Origin: CAZAZQ01 sp964489705
GTDB taxonomy: Bacteria > Zixibacteria > MSB-5A5 > GN15 > FEB-12
Direction: 5' to 3'
Assembly (NCBI GenBank): GCA_964489705.1
Contig: CAZAZQ010000009.1
Location: 85,915-149,914 of the forward strand
Length of the DNA stretch: 64,000 bases
The position numbers and the translations under genes were made by a program. Under the pieces are notes generated by a model. It saw nothing but the letters and a program-made list of their open reading frames with translations, was not told the DNA's origin and ran no database searches. Positions 32,787-40,649 of the stretch are shown in pieces. Within the stretch, counting starts at the first letter, position 1; the number at the start of each line of letters is the position of its first letter.

Positions 32787-34835
32787 ATGCGGCATGCGCT
32801 GAGAAAAAATACGCCCGGACGCCTCGACCAACGCTTTGTGGGAGCAATTGTCATCATCGTGGCGTTGTCGGTTTTTATTCTCACTTGGGTCGGTATCAGG
32901 AAAGGACGTGCCGACAGCTTTGAGTTGTTGGTGCTTCAGGGGAAAGCTTTCACCGAGGTGCTGGCGCAAGCGGCGGAGAACGCTATCATCTCCGAATCGT
33001 TCTACGATTATCTTGTTCATCTTCGCTATGCCGAAATCGTCGCCGACTTGTCGAAGTATGACCTGCCGGAGCTCAATGACGATATCCTCATCCAGATCGC
33101 CCAAACACACAATCTCTACGGCATCTTCGTCTTTGCCGCCGATTCGACCGTGGTGGCGGGAGGAATCATCCGAGGACCGCAAGTCTCCCTTCCCGAATTC
33201 GTCGAGGAAGAAGTCAAACAGTTGATTGCCGACCCGGAGAACAACTACGTCCTTCTCCTGGAAGAAGGCGACAACCCCGGCGAGGCGATTCATTACTATC
33301 TGGAAATCTCGAATGCCCTTGACCGGGTCGTCTTGATTATGGCGGATGCGGTCTATTACGTCAACGCCCTTGAGCAAACCCAGATCGGCTACGTTGCCCA
33401 AAAAATGGCACGGGAGCAAAGCATCGAATACATCATTTACCAGTCGACCCAAGGGATAATTTTTTCTTCCCGCGCCACCGGCAAACTACTGGCGATCGAG
33501 TCAGACCCTTTTCTCTCGACGGCGTTGGAAGCCGACAGCATTTCACACCGAATCTGGGAATTTCAAGGACAAAAGGTGTTGGAGCTGGTGCGACCTTTTT
33601 CCTCGCGGGAGTATCCTTTCGGTTTGCTTCGGGTTGGACTCTCGCTGGACGGGTTCTACTCCATCTCCCGCGGTTTCGACCGCCAGATGATTGCGCTTGC
33701 AGGGGTGCTGTTCGTTCTCACCGTCACGGCGTTGTTATATTTCAACAGTCGGCAAAAGAGACAAGAATTGAGCCGACAGTATACTCATATCAAGACCATC
33801 ACCGACAAGATATTCGAAAAAATGCGTACCGGTGTGGCGGTCGTGGAGAAGTCCGGCAGGATTACGCTGGCGAACGACGCCTTCAGCGAGATTTTCGGCA
33901 TTACCGAAAGCGTTGTCGGCCATCGCTGGGATGAAGTCGTCGACGTTGCCGAGCTTTCGTTCTCACGAATTTCTTCGCTCCAACGAACCACCGACGAGTT
34001 CGAGTTGACCCTCTCTACCTCAAAAGGGGTGAAAACCCTTTTGGTAGCCATATCGAAATTGGGTGACGGGGAAAGTGAGCCGGAAGGGGTCGTGTTGGTG
34101 GTCTACGATATTACCCGGTTGAAAGAGTACGAGCGGAAATCGGCGCGCAAAGAAAGATTGTCGGAACTGGGCAATTTAGCCGCCGGTGTAGCGCATGAAA
34201 TCCGCAACCCGCTCAACACCATTTCCATCGCCGCTCAGCGCCTGAGCGCCGAGTTCACTCCAACCGAAGACGAGGATGAGTACCGCCGGTTCACCGAACA
34301 AATCCGAACGGAAACCAAACGGTTGAACGAAATCATTACCCGCTTTCTGGCGCTGGCGCGGGAAGAAAAGAAAAAACATACGCCCGTCAACCTGTCCCAA
34401 GTCATTACCGATACCCTTTCTTTCCTGAAGCTGGAGGCGGAGAAATTAGGGATTGCCATCAAAGCCGACATTCAACCGGAAATCTATTACGAAGCGGACG
34501 CCGATGCCGTCAAGCAGGTCGTACTCAACCTTTTTGCCAACGCCAAAGAAGCTCTCGAGGGCCGTGCCGGTTGCGTCACGGTAAGTCTTCGCCGCCATGA
34601 TGCCGAGATAGAACTGCTCTTCTCCGACAACGGTCCGGGCATTCCCCCCGAATTACGCGACAAAATCTTTACGCCGTATTTTACGACCAAAGAGAGCGGC
34701 ACCGGCTTGGGTCTTGCCACCGTCCACACCATCGTTACCGAGATGGGGGGGGAAATTCGGTTGGAAGAAAGCGAAAAAGGTGGGACGTGTTTCGTAATAA
34801 TCCTGCCTCAAAACCGACCTTTTACGAGTGCTTGA
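32787..34835 (+). CDS. PAS-domain sensor histidine kinase (NtrB/AtoS-like), kinase 2
   Basis: The 682-residue protein has a transmembrane helix at about residues 18-38, a large extracytoplasmic sensor region (about 40-300) and a second helix (QMIALAGVLFVLTVTALLYF). A PAS domain (MRTGVAVVEKSGRITLANDA) is followed by HisKA with His470 (AAGVAHEIRNPLNTIS) and a HATPase with N-box, DNGPGIP and GTGLGLA. It follows kinase 1 by 43 nt and is probably co-transcribed. The pairing with a sigma-54 activator is inference from class; no response regulator is next to it. Confidence 0.9.
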   Translation: MRHALRKNTPGRLDQRFVGAIVIIVALSVFILTWVGIRKGRADSFELLVLQGKAFTEVLAQAAENAIISESFYDYLVHLRYAEIVADLSKYDLPELNDDILIQIAQTHNLYGIFVFAADSTVVAGGIIRGPQVSLPEFVEEEVKQLIADPENNYVLLLEEGDNPGEAIHYYLEISNALDRVVLIMADAVYYVNALEQTQIGYVAQKMAREQSIEYIIYQSTQGIIFSSRATGKLLAIESDPFLSTALEADSISHRIWEFQGQKVLELVRPFSSREYPFGLLRVGLSLDGFYSISRGFDRQMIALAGVLFVLTVTALLYFNSRQKRQELSRQYTHIKTITDKIFEKMRTGVAVVEKSGRITLANDAFSEIFGITESVVGHRWDEVVDVAELSFSRISSLQRTTDEFELTLSTSKGVKTLLVAISKLGDGESEPEGVVLVVYDITRLKEYERKSARKERLSELGNLAAGVAHEIRNPLNTISIAAQRLSAEFTPTEDEDEYRRFTEQIRTETKRLNEIITRFLALAREEKKKHTPVNLSQVITDTLSFLKLEAEKLGIAIKADIQPEIYYEADADAVKQVVLNLFANAKEALEGRAGCVTVSLRRHDAEIELLFSDNGPGIPPELRDKIFTPYFTTKESGTGLGLATVHTIVTEMGGEIRLEESEKGGTCFVIILPQNRPFTSA

Positions 34836-34955
34836 CCCGAACTGTCGGTAAAACCTGTCGAAAACGAACAGAGAACGAAGCCTTCTGATAATACTATCGC
34901 ATTGAACCACAAAAGGATAACCGGTTCTGTCGCTAAAAAATGGATAAAGAGGGAG

Positions 34956-35070
34956 ATTTTACGAATTTGAAAATAAAATTCGTAAAAAGAACGGCTTTGT
35001 ATTCGATTGTCTGGCAACAACTTAACATTGTATTCGTAAAGCTCGTCGAAAAAATTCGTAAAAACACCTT
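34956..35070 (+). promoter_or_regulatory. Cluster of inverted/direct repeats, likely activator sites
   Basis: TTTTACGAATTT and AAATTCGTAAAA form a 12-bp inverted repeat at about 34958-34988. Two further copies of (A)TTCGTAAA follow near 35033 and 35056. The cluster lies about 125-240 nt upstream of the sigma-54 start, the normal distance for enhancer sites of NtrC-type activators. Confidence 0.5.
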
Positions 35071-35168
35071 TCGAAACCGTAAAAAGGGAAATTTTGGGTA
35101 AAACGCATCGCATCGCATTCCATTGGCATTCAAGGGAATACGAATTTCTTGCATTCCCGCAAAAAGAT

Positions 35169-35184
35169 TGGCACACTAATTGCC
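35169..35184 (+). promoter_or_regulatory. Sigma-54 (RpoN) promoter
   Basis: TGGCACACTAATTGCC is an essentially perfect TGGCAC-N5-TTGC match, with GG at 35170-35171 and GC at 35182-35183. The predicted start is about 35195. Confidence 0.8.
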
Positions 35185-35329
35185 TATACATAAGGGTGAG
35201 AGCCACAAGCGAAAAGGAATTTGTATTGATGTAGCGTATGTTGTAAATACCAGCCGGGTTCGGAAAAATCGTCGTGGACGAGGGGGGTAAGAGTGACCGA
35301 ACCCGGCAACTTGTAATAGATGGAGAAAG

Positions 35330-35419
35330 ATGTTGAGGTTGCACGAAGCGTTTGGAATGAAAAGCGTCCCTTTCAAGGTTGAGAAACCTAATCACGCGTT
35401 CCTTCAGAGTGAGACCTGA
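35330..35419 (+). CDS. Candidate small peptide gene, 29 codons
   Basis: ATG at 35330 with GGAG four nt upstream, 29 codons and a TGA stop. The peptide is mixed charged/hydrophobic (starts MLRLHEAFGMKS, ends AFLQSET), with no signal peptide and no known match that I recognise. It lies between hairpins A and B of the sigma-54 transcript. Too short to judge by codon use. Confidence 0.35.
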   Translation: MLRLHEAFGMKSVPFKVEKPNHAFLQSET

Positions 35420-35441
35420 GTGAACATCTTGACTTAACTAT

Positions 35442-35500
35442 CCTGCTGGACCTGGCAGTAAGCTGTGAGGTTGTTTACGCGAAGCTACAGGTCCAGCAGG
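35442..35500 (+). promoter_or_regulatory. Hairpin B, perfect 13-bp stem
   Basis: CCTGCTGGACCTG (35442-35454) and CAGGTCCAGCAGG (35488-35500), with a 33-nt loop containing GTAA/TTAC. It is followed by an A-run and then the second mini-ORF, whose initiation it could influence. It lacks a U-tract on the plus strand. Confidence 0.55.
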
Positions 35501-35516
35501 AAAAAAAGAAGTAAAA

Positions 35517-35594
35517 ATGACACGGAAAATTGACCACCTTTTTGATGGACTTAACACAAAATCCCTCCTTCACTCCTTTACCGTTCCCACTTAG
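35517..35594 (+). CDS. Candidate small peptide gene, 25 codons
   Basis: ATG at 35517, 25 codons and a TAG stop; an AAGAAG purine stretch precedes it. The peptide begins MTRKIDHLFDGL and ends HSFTVPT. It lies between hairpins B and C. It shares a loose F-x-G-x2-K-S pattern with the 29-codon ORF, which may be chance. Confidence 0.25.
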   Translation: MTRKIDHLFDGLNTKSLLHSFTVPT

Positions 35595-35628
35595 GAGTGA
35601 ATTTCACCTTCTTTTCTCTGCTACTCGT

Positions 35629-35684
35629 CGAGCCTGGAGCACACTCACATAAGGACGCGTTGAGCCAGGCTCGGCGAATTTTTT
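35629..35684 (+). terminator. Terminator hairpin C
   Basis: CGAGCCTGG (35629-35637) and CCAGGCTCG (35665-35673) with a 27-nt loop, followed within 5 nt by six T (35679-35684). It is the likely 3' end of the sigma-54 transcript. Confidence 0.6.
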
Positions 35685-35790
35685 CTCATGAAAACAATAT
35701 TTTTTAGTTGGAATTGTAGTAGGCTGCTTGCAACTTTCTCTTGTACTGCTTGCTTGTTGGTGTGATGGTTCATGAGTCTATCACAAGAGC

Positions 35791-35806
35791 TTGTATCTTA
35801 CCTGAA
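35791..35806 (+). repeat. Left direct repeat flanking the restriction-modification module
   Basis: TTGTATCTTACCTGAA matches 38024-38039 at 15 of 16 positions. Both copies are preceded by TCACA within 10 nt. They bracket the methyltransferase and nuclease genes. Confidence 0.6.
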
Positions 35807-35866
35807 CAATGAAGCACTTGCTATTATCAAAAGCTGTTCGTATTTTTCTCTTGTAAGGATGGAATT

Positions 35867-36670
35867 ATGGATACAAAGGAATACGTGTCTAGAGAAAAAA
35901 TCAAATTAGACGGAAAAACGTGGCTACAATATTCAATATCTATCTGGTCGGACATTCGTAAGTCTGCAGAAGAAAATGGCATATCGCATCCCGCAATTTT
36001 TCCAATAATGCTGCCAGAAAGATTAATAAGAATTTACAGTCAGGAAGACGAACTCATCCTCGACCCTTTTGCGGGGTCAGGATCTACACTTATTGCTGCT
36101 CAAAACCTCAAAAGATATAGTGTGGGAGTCGAACTGTCTGAAAAATTTATAAGACTTTATAAAGAAAGAAAAAAGAAGTTGTCGCTCTTCGACAACAAAG
36201 AACACGAACCGATTTTAGTCAAGGGTGATGCAAGAGATTTACATAAATTTGTAGAAGACGAATCTGTTCAATTGACTATCACCTCTCCTCCTTACTGGGA
36301 TATCCTTAATCAAAAGAGAACCGCCGACAACAAAGAAATCAGAACATATGGTGATAAAGAAACTGATTTGGGCAACATCACATCGTACCAAGATTTTCTT
36401 CACGCCTTAAACGAGGTGTTCACAAGCGTCTATCGAGCGACCCGAAAGGGTGGTTTCTGCTGCGTTGTTGTCATGGACATAAGGAAAAAAGATAAGTTCT
36501 ATCCATTTCATCTTCACATTGCAGATTTTATGTCGAGAATTGGGTATTCATTAGATGACATAATCATATGGGATCGGAGACAAGAATATAACAACCTGCG
36601 ACCGCTTGGATATCCGTATGTCTTCAGAATTAATAAGGTGCATGAATTCATCCTTATATTCAAAAAATGA
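35867..36670 (+). CDS. DNA methyltransferase (N4-cytosine/N6-adenine) of a restriction-modification module
   Basis: The 267-residue enzyme has AdoMet motif I DPFAGSGST (66-74) followed by the catalytic motif IV TSPPYWD (Ser140-Pro-Pro-Tyr-Trp144). SPPY favours an N4-methylcytosine or N6-methyladenine amino-methyltransferase. The order I then IV, with the variable region after IV, fits the N6_N4 family. It is shorter than many, so the target-recognition part must be small. The stop overlaps the next ATG by 4 nt (ATGA), tying it to the nuclease. The gene is much more AT-rich than the surrounding genome, a sign of transfer. Confidence 0.88.
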   Translation: MDTKEYVSREKIKLDGKTWLQYSISIWSDIRKSAEENGISHPAIFPIMLPERLIRIYSQEDELILDPFAGSGSTLIAAQNLKRYSVGVELSEKFIRLYKERKKKLSLFDNKEHEPILVKGDARDLHKFVEDESVQLTITSPPYWDILNQKRTADNKEIRTYGDKETDLGNITSYQDFLHALNEVFTSVYRATRKGGFCCVVVMDIRKKDKFYPFHLHIADFMSRIGYSLDDIIIWDRRQEYNNLRPLGYPYVFRINKVHEFILIFKK

Positions 36671-38001
36671 AAGTAGAGTTACTTCAAAATTCCGACAATA
36701 CTTTTTTAGAAGCGTTGAAAGATGGGTTAGAATGGGCTGATACTCTTTATCTTGGAGTTGCTTACGCTTCCTATAGTGCTTTCGAGGCTCTCAAAGACGG
36801 CTTTCATAAATTCTTGAGAAATGACGGAAAATTGAGGGCTCTTTTTGACATAGAAGAATTCATCACTGAAAAGAGACTCATCGAAGAACTTGCCACAATC
36901 CCTGGGGATTCAGAGTGTAAAGTTTTTATAACTACACAGTCTGAAGTGAGCTTTCCCCGCCATTACCACCCAAAGTTTTACCTTTTTTGCAACAGAGAAT
37001 CGTACCGAGTAATAGTAGGCTCCTCAAATTTCACTCAGGGTGGAATAGAGAAAAATATTGAATGCAATCTCAGCATTTACAATAGACGAGACGAACTCTT
37101 TGTCGACTTTCAAAAATACTTTGATACACTTTGGTCGGCGGAATATTCCATAAATGTGCTTGAGCATGGAGATCTGCTGGACGTTTATCAGCAAGCATTT
37201 CAAAGAAGCGTCAAAGAAGACGAAACGAAAGCGAGAAAACTTCAAACCCTCCGAAAGAAGGTCTTAAACAAGTCACAACAAATCGTTCGATCAAAGAAAA
37301 ACGTCTTGAACGAAGATTTCGCATATTTATTGGGACTTCTAAGTGCAAACAGTGAAATAGACTTCCAAAACAGAGAATTGGTCATAAACTTGAAGAGAGG
37401 ATTAGCTAACAAAGGTAAACCGGACGAAGGCTATTATTACAATCCTGATATAAGTAATTACAAAATATCTCAATACGATGCACACAAGAGAGATGTAGAG
37501 AGAATAACTGAGAAATTGAAGTCACTATTTGATCATTTGGGAGCTGATGATAAAATAGTTGCCCATAATCCGGCTGGTTATCACTTTGAGATCCGCATCA
37601 AATTCAATAGAAACTCGATAGTCTTTCGAGAAATAGAGAAATTGAACCTTAACATTCAGCGAGGGAAGATTACTCCTTTTGTTCCTGAGGTTGTTGCTGG
37701 CTCTAACAACAGGAAGCTCATTACCTCGTTCCTAAGAGGGTATTGCGATCTTAAAAGTAGAATTAGTGTAAGCGATGGCATCTATGAAAAGAAAAAAGGA
37801 AGTTACAGCCTTCTGAGAATGGGTATTAGTTTTCCAAGTAATGATCCCGAACTTCTCGAGCAATTTGTTGAGCTTTTTAGGAAAATTGGTGTTGAGAAAG
37901 GTAAAGGACTTAGTGTTACTGACCCCACAAAGAGGACAAGAGAAAACCTGATACGGATCGACGTTAGGTACGTTCCTTATGAATTGGTTGGAACACACTA
38001 G
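36667..38001 (+). CDS. Putative restriction endonuclease: PLD nuclease domain plus LAGLIDADG-like domain
   Basis: The 444-residue protein has an N-terminal phospholipase-D-type nuclease domain (about 1-165). The HxK motif HPKFYLF (His101, Lys103), GSSNFTQGG (Ser119-Ser120-Asn121) and Glu132 match the active site of BfiI/NgoFVII-type restriction enzymes, which dimerise and need no metal. Residues about 215-440 resemble a LAGLIDADG homing endonuclease: AYLLGLLSANSEID (220-232) and SFLRGYCDLKSRIS (354-367). The usual catalytic acids there are replaced (Asn and Lys), so this part probably only recognises DNA. It is AT-rich like the methyltransferase and overlaps it by 4 nt. Confidence 0.75.
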   Translation: MKVELLQNSDNTFLEALKDGLEWADTLYLGVAYASYSAFEALKDGFHKFLRNDGKLRALFDIEEFITEKRLIEELATIPGDSECKVFITTQSEVSFPRHYHPKFYLFCNRESYRVIVGSSNFTQGGIEKNIECNLSIYNRRDELFVDFQKYFDTLWSAEYSINVLEHGDLLDVYQQAFQRSVKEDETKARKLQTLRKKVLNKSQQIVRSKKNVLNEDFAYLLGLLSANSEIDFQNRELVINLKRGLANKGKPDEGYYYNPDISNYKISQYDAHKRDVERITEKLKSLFDHLGADDKIVAHNPAGYHFEIRIKFNRNSIVFREIEKLNLNIQRGKITPFVPEVVAGSNNRKLITSFLRGYCDLKSRISVSDGIYEKKKGSYSLLRMGISFPSNDPELLEQFVELFRKIGVEKGKGLSVTDPTKRTRENLIRIDVRYVPYELVGTH

Positions 38002-38023
38002 AGGAGAATTTTTCTCACAGATT

Positions 38024-38039
38024 TTGTATCTTACATGAA
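38024..38039 (+). repeat. Right direct repeat flanking the restriction-modification module
   Basis: TTGTATCTTACATGAA, 23 nt after the nuclease stop; 15 of 16 positions match the copy at 35791. Confidence 0.6.
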
Positions 38040-38127
38040 TTCTAAAAACGCTTAATGGCTTGTTTCCGCTCAATTTTGGCTAAAAACCTAAGGCTCTGTG
38101 CTTCGTTCCGTACACTGACACAAAAAA

Positions 38128-38997
38128 ATGACAACTAAACTCACCATCCTTGCTGCTGTACTGGCGGCGTTTCTATACACCCTCGAAATTTCCCGTCACC
38201 CGGCTGATACCTCTACCCCTCCCGTTCCCGGTGACCGTTCGCTTATCAATCCCGCGGGGGAGACAGTGGAAACTCGGATTCTGCCGCCGCCGGGTTATGT
38301 GCGTTCGACCGTTGGTGAAGGCACTTTTGCCCGTTATTTGAGGCAACTGCCGATCAAACCCCACGGCGCCCCCCTTCGGCTTTTTGACGGCACTGTCAAG
38401 CCGAACAACGGCCTCTATGTCGCAGTCGTGGATATGGATATCGGCGACAAAGACCTGCATCACTGTGCCGATGCCGTCATCCGGCTTCGAGCGGAATATC
38501 TGTGGCGTACCAAGCAGTATAACAAAATTCATTTCAATTTCACCAACGGCTTTCGCGCCGACTACTCGGAATGGATGAAAGGAAAACGGATTGTCGTGAA
38601 AGGGAATGATGCGTTTTGGGTAGATAGTGCCGTTCCTTCCAATACCTACCAAGATTTATGGGACTATCTTGAAATGGTTTTCACGTACGCCGGTACCCTT
38701 TCCCTTTCTCAGGAACTTCAGCCGGTAAGCCTTTCGGATATGCACATCGGCGATATCTTTATTCAGGGTGGTTTGCCGGGACATGCCGCCATCGTCGTCG
38801 ATATGGCAGTGAATCCCGAACGGCGGGAGAAACTCTTCCTCTTAGCTCAAAGCTTCATGCCTGCCCAGGAAATTCACCTCCTCGAGAACCCGGCGGATCC
38901 AAAAATCAGCCCGTGGTATCCGGCAAGCTTCGAAGATTCTCTTCTCACGCCGGTACGCACCTTTGGCAAAAATGACCTGAAAAGATTCGGGGAATAG
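38128..38997 (+). CDS. DUF4846-domain exported protein
   Basis: The 289-residue protein has an N-terminal hydrophobic segment (LTILAAVLAAFLYTLEI) acting as signal or anchor, then a DUF4846-like domain. Landmarks are ILPPPGYVR, GTFARYLRQLPIKPHG, QYNKIHFNFTNGFRADYSEW, DIFIQGGLPGHAAIVVDMA and QSFMPAQEIHLLENP. The GHAAIVVD segment with its following Asp recalls NlpC/P60-like folds, but an enzymatic role is unproven. It lies just outside the AT-rich island and returns to the normal base composition. Confidence 0.8.
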   Translation: MTTKLTILAAVLAAFLYTLEISRHPADTSTPPVPGDRSLINPAGETVETRILPPPGYVRSTVGEGTFARYLRQLPIKPHGAPLRLFDGTVKPNNGLYVAVVDMDIGDKDLHHCADAVIRLRAEYLWRTKQYNKIHFNFTNGFRADYSEWMKGKRIVVKGNDAFWVDSAVPSNTYQDLWDYLEMVFTYAGTLSLSQELQPVSLSDMHIGDIFIQGGLPGHAAIVVDMAVNPERREKLFLLAQSFMPAQEIHLLENPADPKISPWYPASFEDSLLTPVRTFGKNDLKRFGE

Positions 38998-39221
38998 GTT
39001 TATCTTCCCACCGACGTGCTTCCTGGGAAGTTTTGTTCCTGTTTCAGCGCTCACTGGGGTAAGCCAAGACAAGTTTGCCGTAGATATGAAAAAGCCTTGC
39101 CCTCTCACGGAAATCAAACGAGTGAAATTTTGATGCTCGAAAGCCCTTGGAGAGAACGAACCTTCCCCGAGGGCTTTATCTTACCCTGCTTTTACGAGAT
39201 AACGGCAACAACCGTTTCTGT

Positions 39222-39692
39222 TTACGACTCGCTTTGAATCGTCTTGAAGCTGTAAATTTTCCACTTGCCGTTCACTTTGTGCAAGCCGAACTTCGTCCGG
39301 TAGGCATGGGAACGTTCTTTGTCGATGAACGTCACCTCCACGGTTGCTGTTTCGCCCATTACTTCCGAGGTGTTGATGATGCGTTGCAAGGAAAACCAGC
39401 GTTGTTTGGTCAACCCGTTGCCGGTCAAATCGTCCAGGATCTGCTCCGGGTTGGTGAAGACCCGCGGACTGTCGGTTTGAAGGGCGTAATCTTCCTGGTA
39501 ATTGCGCATCAGTTCCGCCAAGTCCAGAATGTGGGCGAGGGTGGCTTTGTCGTCCTTTTCCATGGCTCCGAACATCGTTATCACCACCGATTTCGGGTCC
39601 GACAACTTACCGGACGACGAGCACCCGCTCAGCGTCAATACCCCCACCAGTATTCCAACCGTCAAAAGCATCAAAAGTCGTTTGTTCTTCAT
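39222..39692 (-). CDS. Small lipoprotein (DUF4878/NTF2-like layout)
   Basis: The 156-residue protein has a lipobox, LTLSGC (cysteine about residue 24), then a compact domain (PKSVVITMFGAMEKDDKATL, RTKFGLHKVNGKWKIYSFKT). The helix-first, curved-sheet order and the KVNGKWKI ending resemble NTF2-like/DUF4878 lipoproteins. The ligand is unknown. It follows the PorV-like gene by 3 nt and is probably co-transcribed with it. Confidence 0.72.
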   Translation of the reverse strand: MKNKRLLMLLTVGILVGVLTLSGCSSSGKLSDPKSVVITMFGAMEKDDKATLAHILDLAELMRNYQEDYALQTDSPRVFTNPEQILDDLTGNGLTKQRWFSLQRIINTSEVMGETATVEVTFIDKERSHAYRTKFGLHKVNGKWKIYSFKTIQSES

Positions 39693-39695
39693 GGC

Positions 39696-40649
39696 TTACA
39701 TCCCACCCGTTAACGTTACCCGATGACTCTCACCGAGTTCGGCACCCGGTGAGAAGGAATATGCGATATGCAGTTTTTTTATGTCAACACCAAACCCCAA
39801 CGACAGTCCCGCCCACGAATCGTTCGAGAGGCTGCTGCGGAAGTTGGAGCCGAAGCTGTTCCAACCGAGGCGAAGGTACAGCGGTTTGAATTCGTAGTAA
39901 TCGATCCCGGCGGCGACGACTATGGAATTGTCGGTCGGTACAATCACGTCACCGGCGATGGTGAACTTGTATCCCATAGGACGGTAAAACATCCCGCCGC
40001 GAACGGTGAGGGGGAGCCGGTCCTTGGTCGAGCCCAGGGCACTCAGTTGGGTGCCGAGATTTTGAATCATTGCCCCAACACCAAACCGACCGCGGTCGCT
40101 GGTATATTTCAGTCCGGCATCAAGCGCTACGCCGGTAGCGGTGGAATCGTGAACCGTCTCGTAAATGAACTTCATCGTCCCACCAAAGGAAAGATTGTAG
40201 TTCTGTTTGAAGGCGAGCGTGACGGCGGCGACAAGACTGCCTCCGGAAAAGTCGCCTAAGACATTCCCGGCGGTGTCGGTCTTGGTAAAGGTACCGTAAT
40301 TGAGGTAGCTTATCGAGCCGCCCAGCGAGAAACGTTCGTCGAGATTGGTTATGATGCCTAAAAAGCCGGATTGCATATCGATAAAGTAATTATGATACCC
40401 GGCGATGAAACGGGTTTCTTCAAACGAGGAAATCCCCGCCGGGTTGTAGTACAAGGTCGCTTCGTCGTCCGAAAGTCCCGTGAAGGCGCCGCCCATACTG
40501 ACAGCTCGGGCACCGACATTGATTTTGAGAAAAGAGAAAGCGCTCGTGCCCGCATTCTCGTTGACATCTTTTGCCGAGGCGAGGGAAAACATGCTTATCC
40601 AAAGAAAACCTGCCGTAAGAAGAGCAAGTCGATTACGTCGATATTTCAT
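39696..40649 (-). CDS. PorV/PorQ-family outer-membrane protein
   Basis: From the ATG at 40649 the protein has 317 residues; a GTG nine nt earlier is an alternative. After the signal peptide comes the family signature GTSAFSFLKINVGARAVSMG with GAFTGLSDDEATLYYNPAGI. About a dozen amphipathic strands follow, ending in SFSPGAELGESHRVTLTGGM. PorV acts with the type IX secretion system in Bacteroidetes, but these proteins also occur in phyla without it, so the role here is open. It is in one transcription unit with the small lipoprotein downstream. Confidence 0.85.
   Translation of the reverse strand: MKYRRNRLALLTAGFLWISMFSLASAKDVNENAGTSAFSFLKINVGARAVSMGGAFTGLSDDEATLYYNPAGISSFEETRFIAGYHNYFIDMQSGFLGIITNLDERFSLGGSISYLNYGTFTKTDTAGNVLGDFSGGSLVAAVTLAFKQNYNLSFGGTMKFIYETVHDSTATGVALDAGLKYTSDRGRFGVGAMIQNLGTQLSALGSTKDRLPLTVRGGMFYRPMGYKFTIAGDVIVPTDNSIVVAAGIDYYEFKPLYLRLGWNSFGSNFRSSLSNDSWAGLSLGFGVDIKKLHIAYSFSPGAELGESHRVTLTGGM

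Larger units (their letters stand above)
35195..35684 (+). ncRNA. Candidate sigma-54-dependent structured transcript (~490 nt)
   Basis: Between the sigma-54 start and a T-tract the sequence shows three long hairpins: A with 11-bp arms (35253-35263/35297-35307), B with perfect 13-bp arms (35442-35454/35488-35500) and C with 9-bp arms (35629-35637/35665-35673). Two mini-ORFs sit in the A-B and B-C intervals. Hairpin A encloses a small TCGTC/GACGA stem and a run of six G. It is unlike tmRNA (no alanyl acceptor), RNase P or SRP RNA. It may be an mRNA for small peptides with regulatory stems, or a dual-function RNA. Confidence 0.5.
34836..35866. other. 1-kb region with sigma-54 promoter, structured transcript and mini-ORFs
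   Basis: There is no conventional gene. In order it holds a cluster of TTCGTAAA-type sites, a sigma-54 promoter, hairpin A, a 29-codon ORF, hairpin B, a 25-codon ORF, terminator hairpin C and an AT-rich stretch carrying the left copy of a direct repeat before the methyltransferase. Each is listed separately. Confidence 0.6.

Noticed and set aside
34808..35395. A 195-codon minus-strand frame after kinase 2
   Set aside because: It overlaps the end of the kinase, the sigma-54 promoter and hairpin A. It has no Shine-Dalgarno and its composition is not protein-like.
35195..35684. tmRNA, RNase P RNA or SRP RNA
   Set aside because: There is no tRNA-like acceptor/T-arm with an alanine identity, no conserved RNase P core and no GGAAGCAGCCAAGGCA-like SRP loop.
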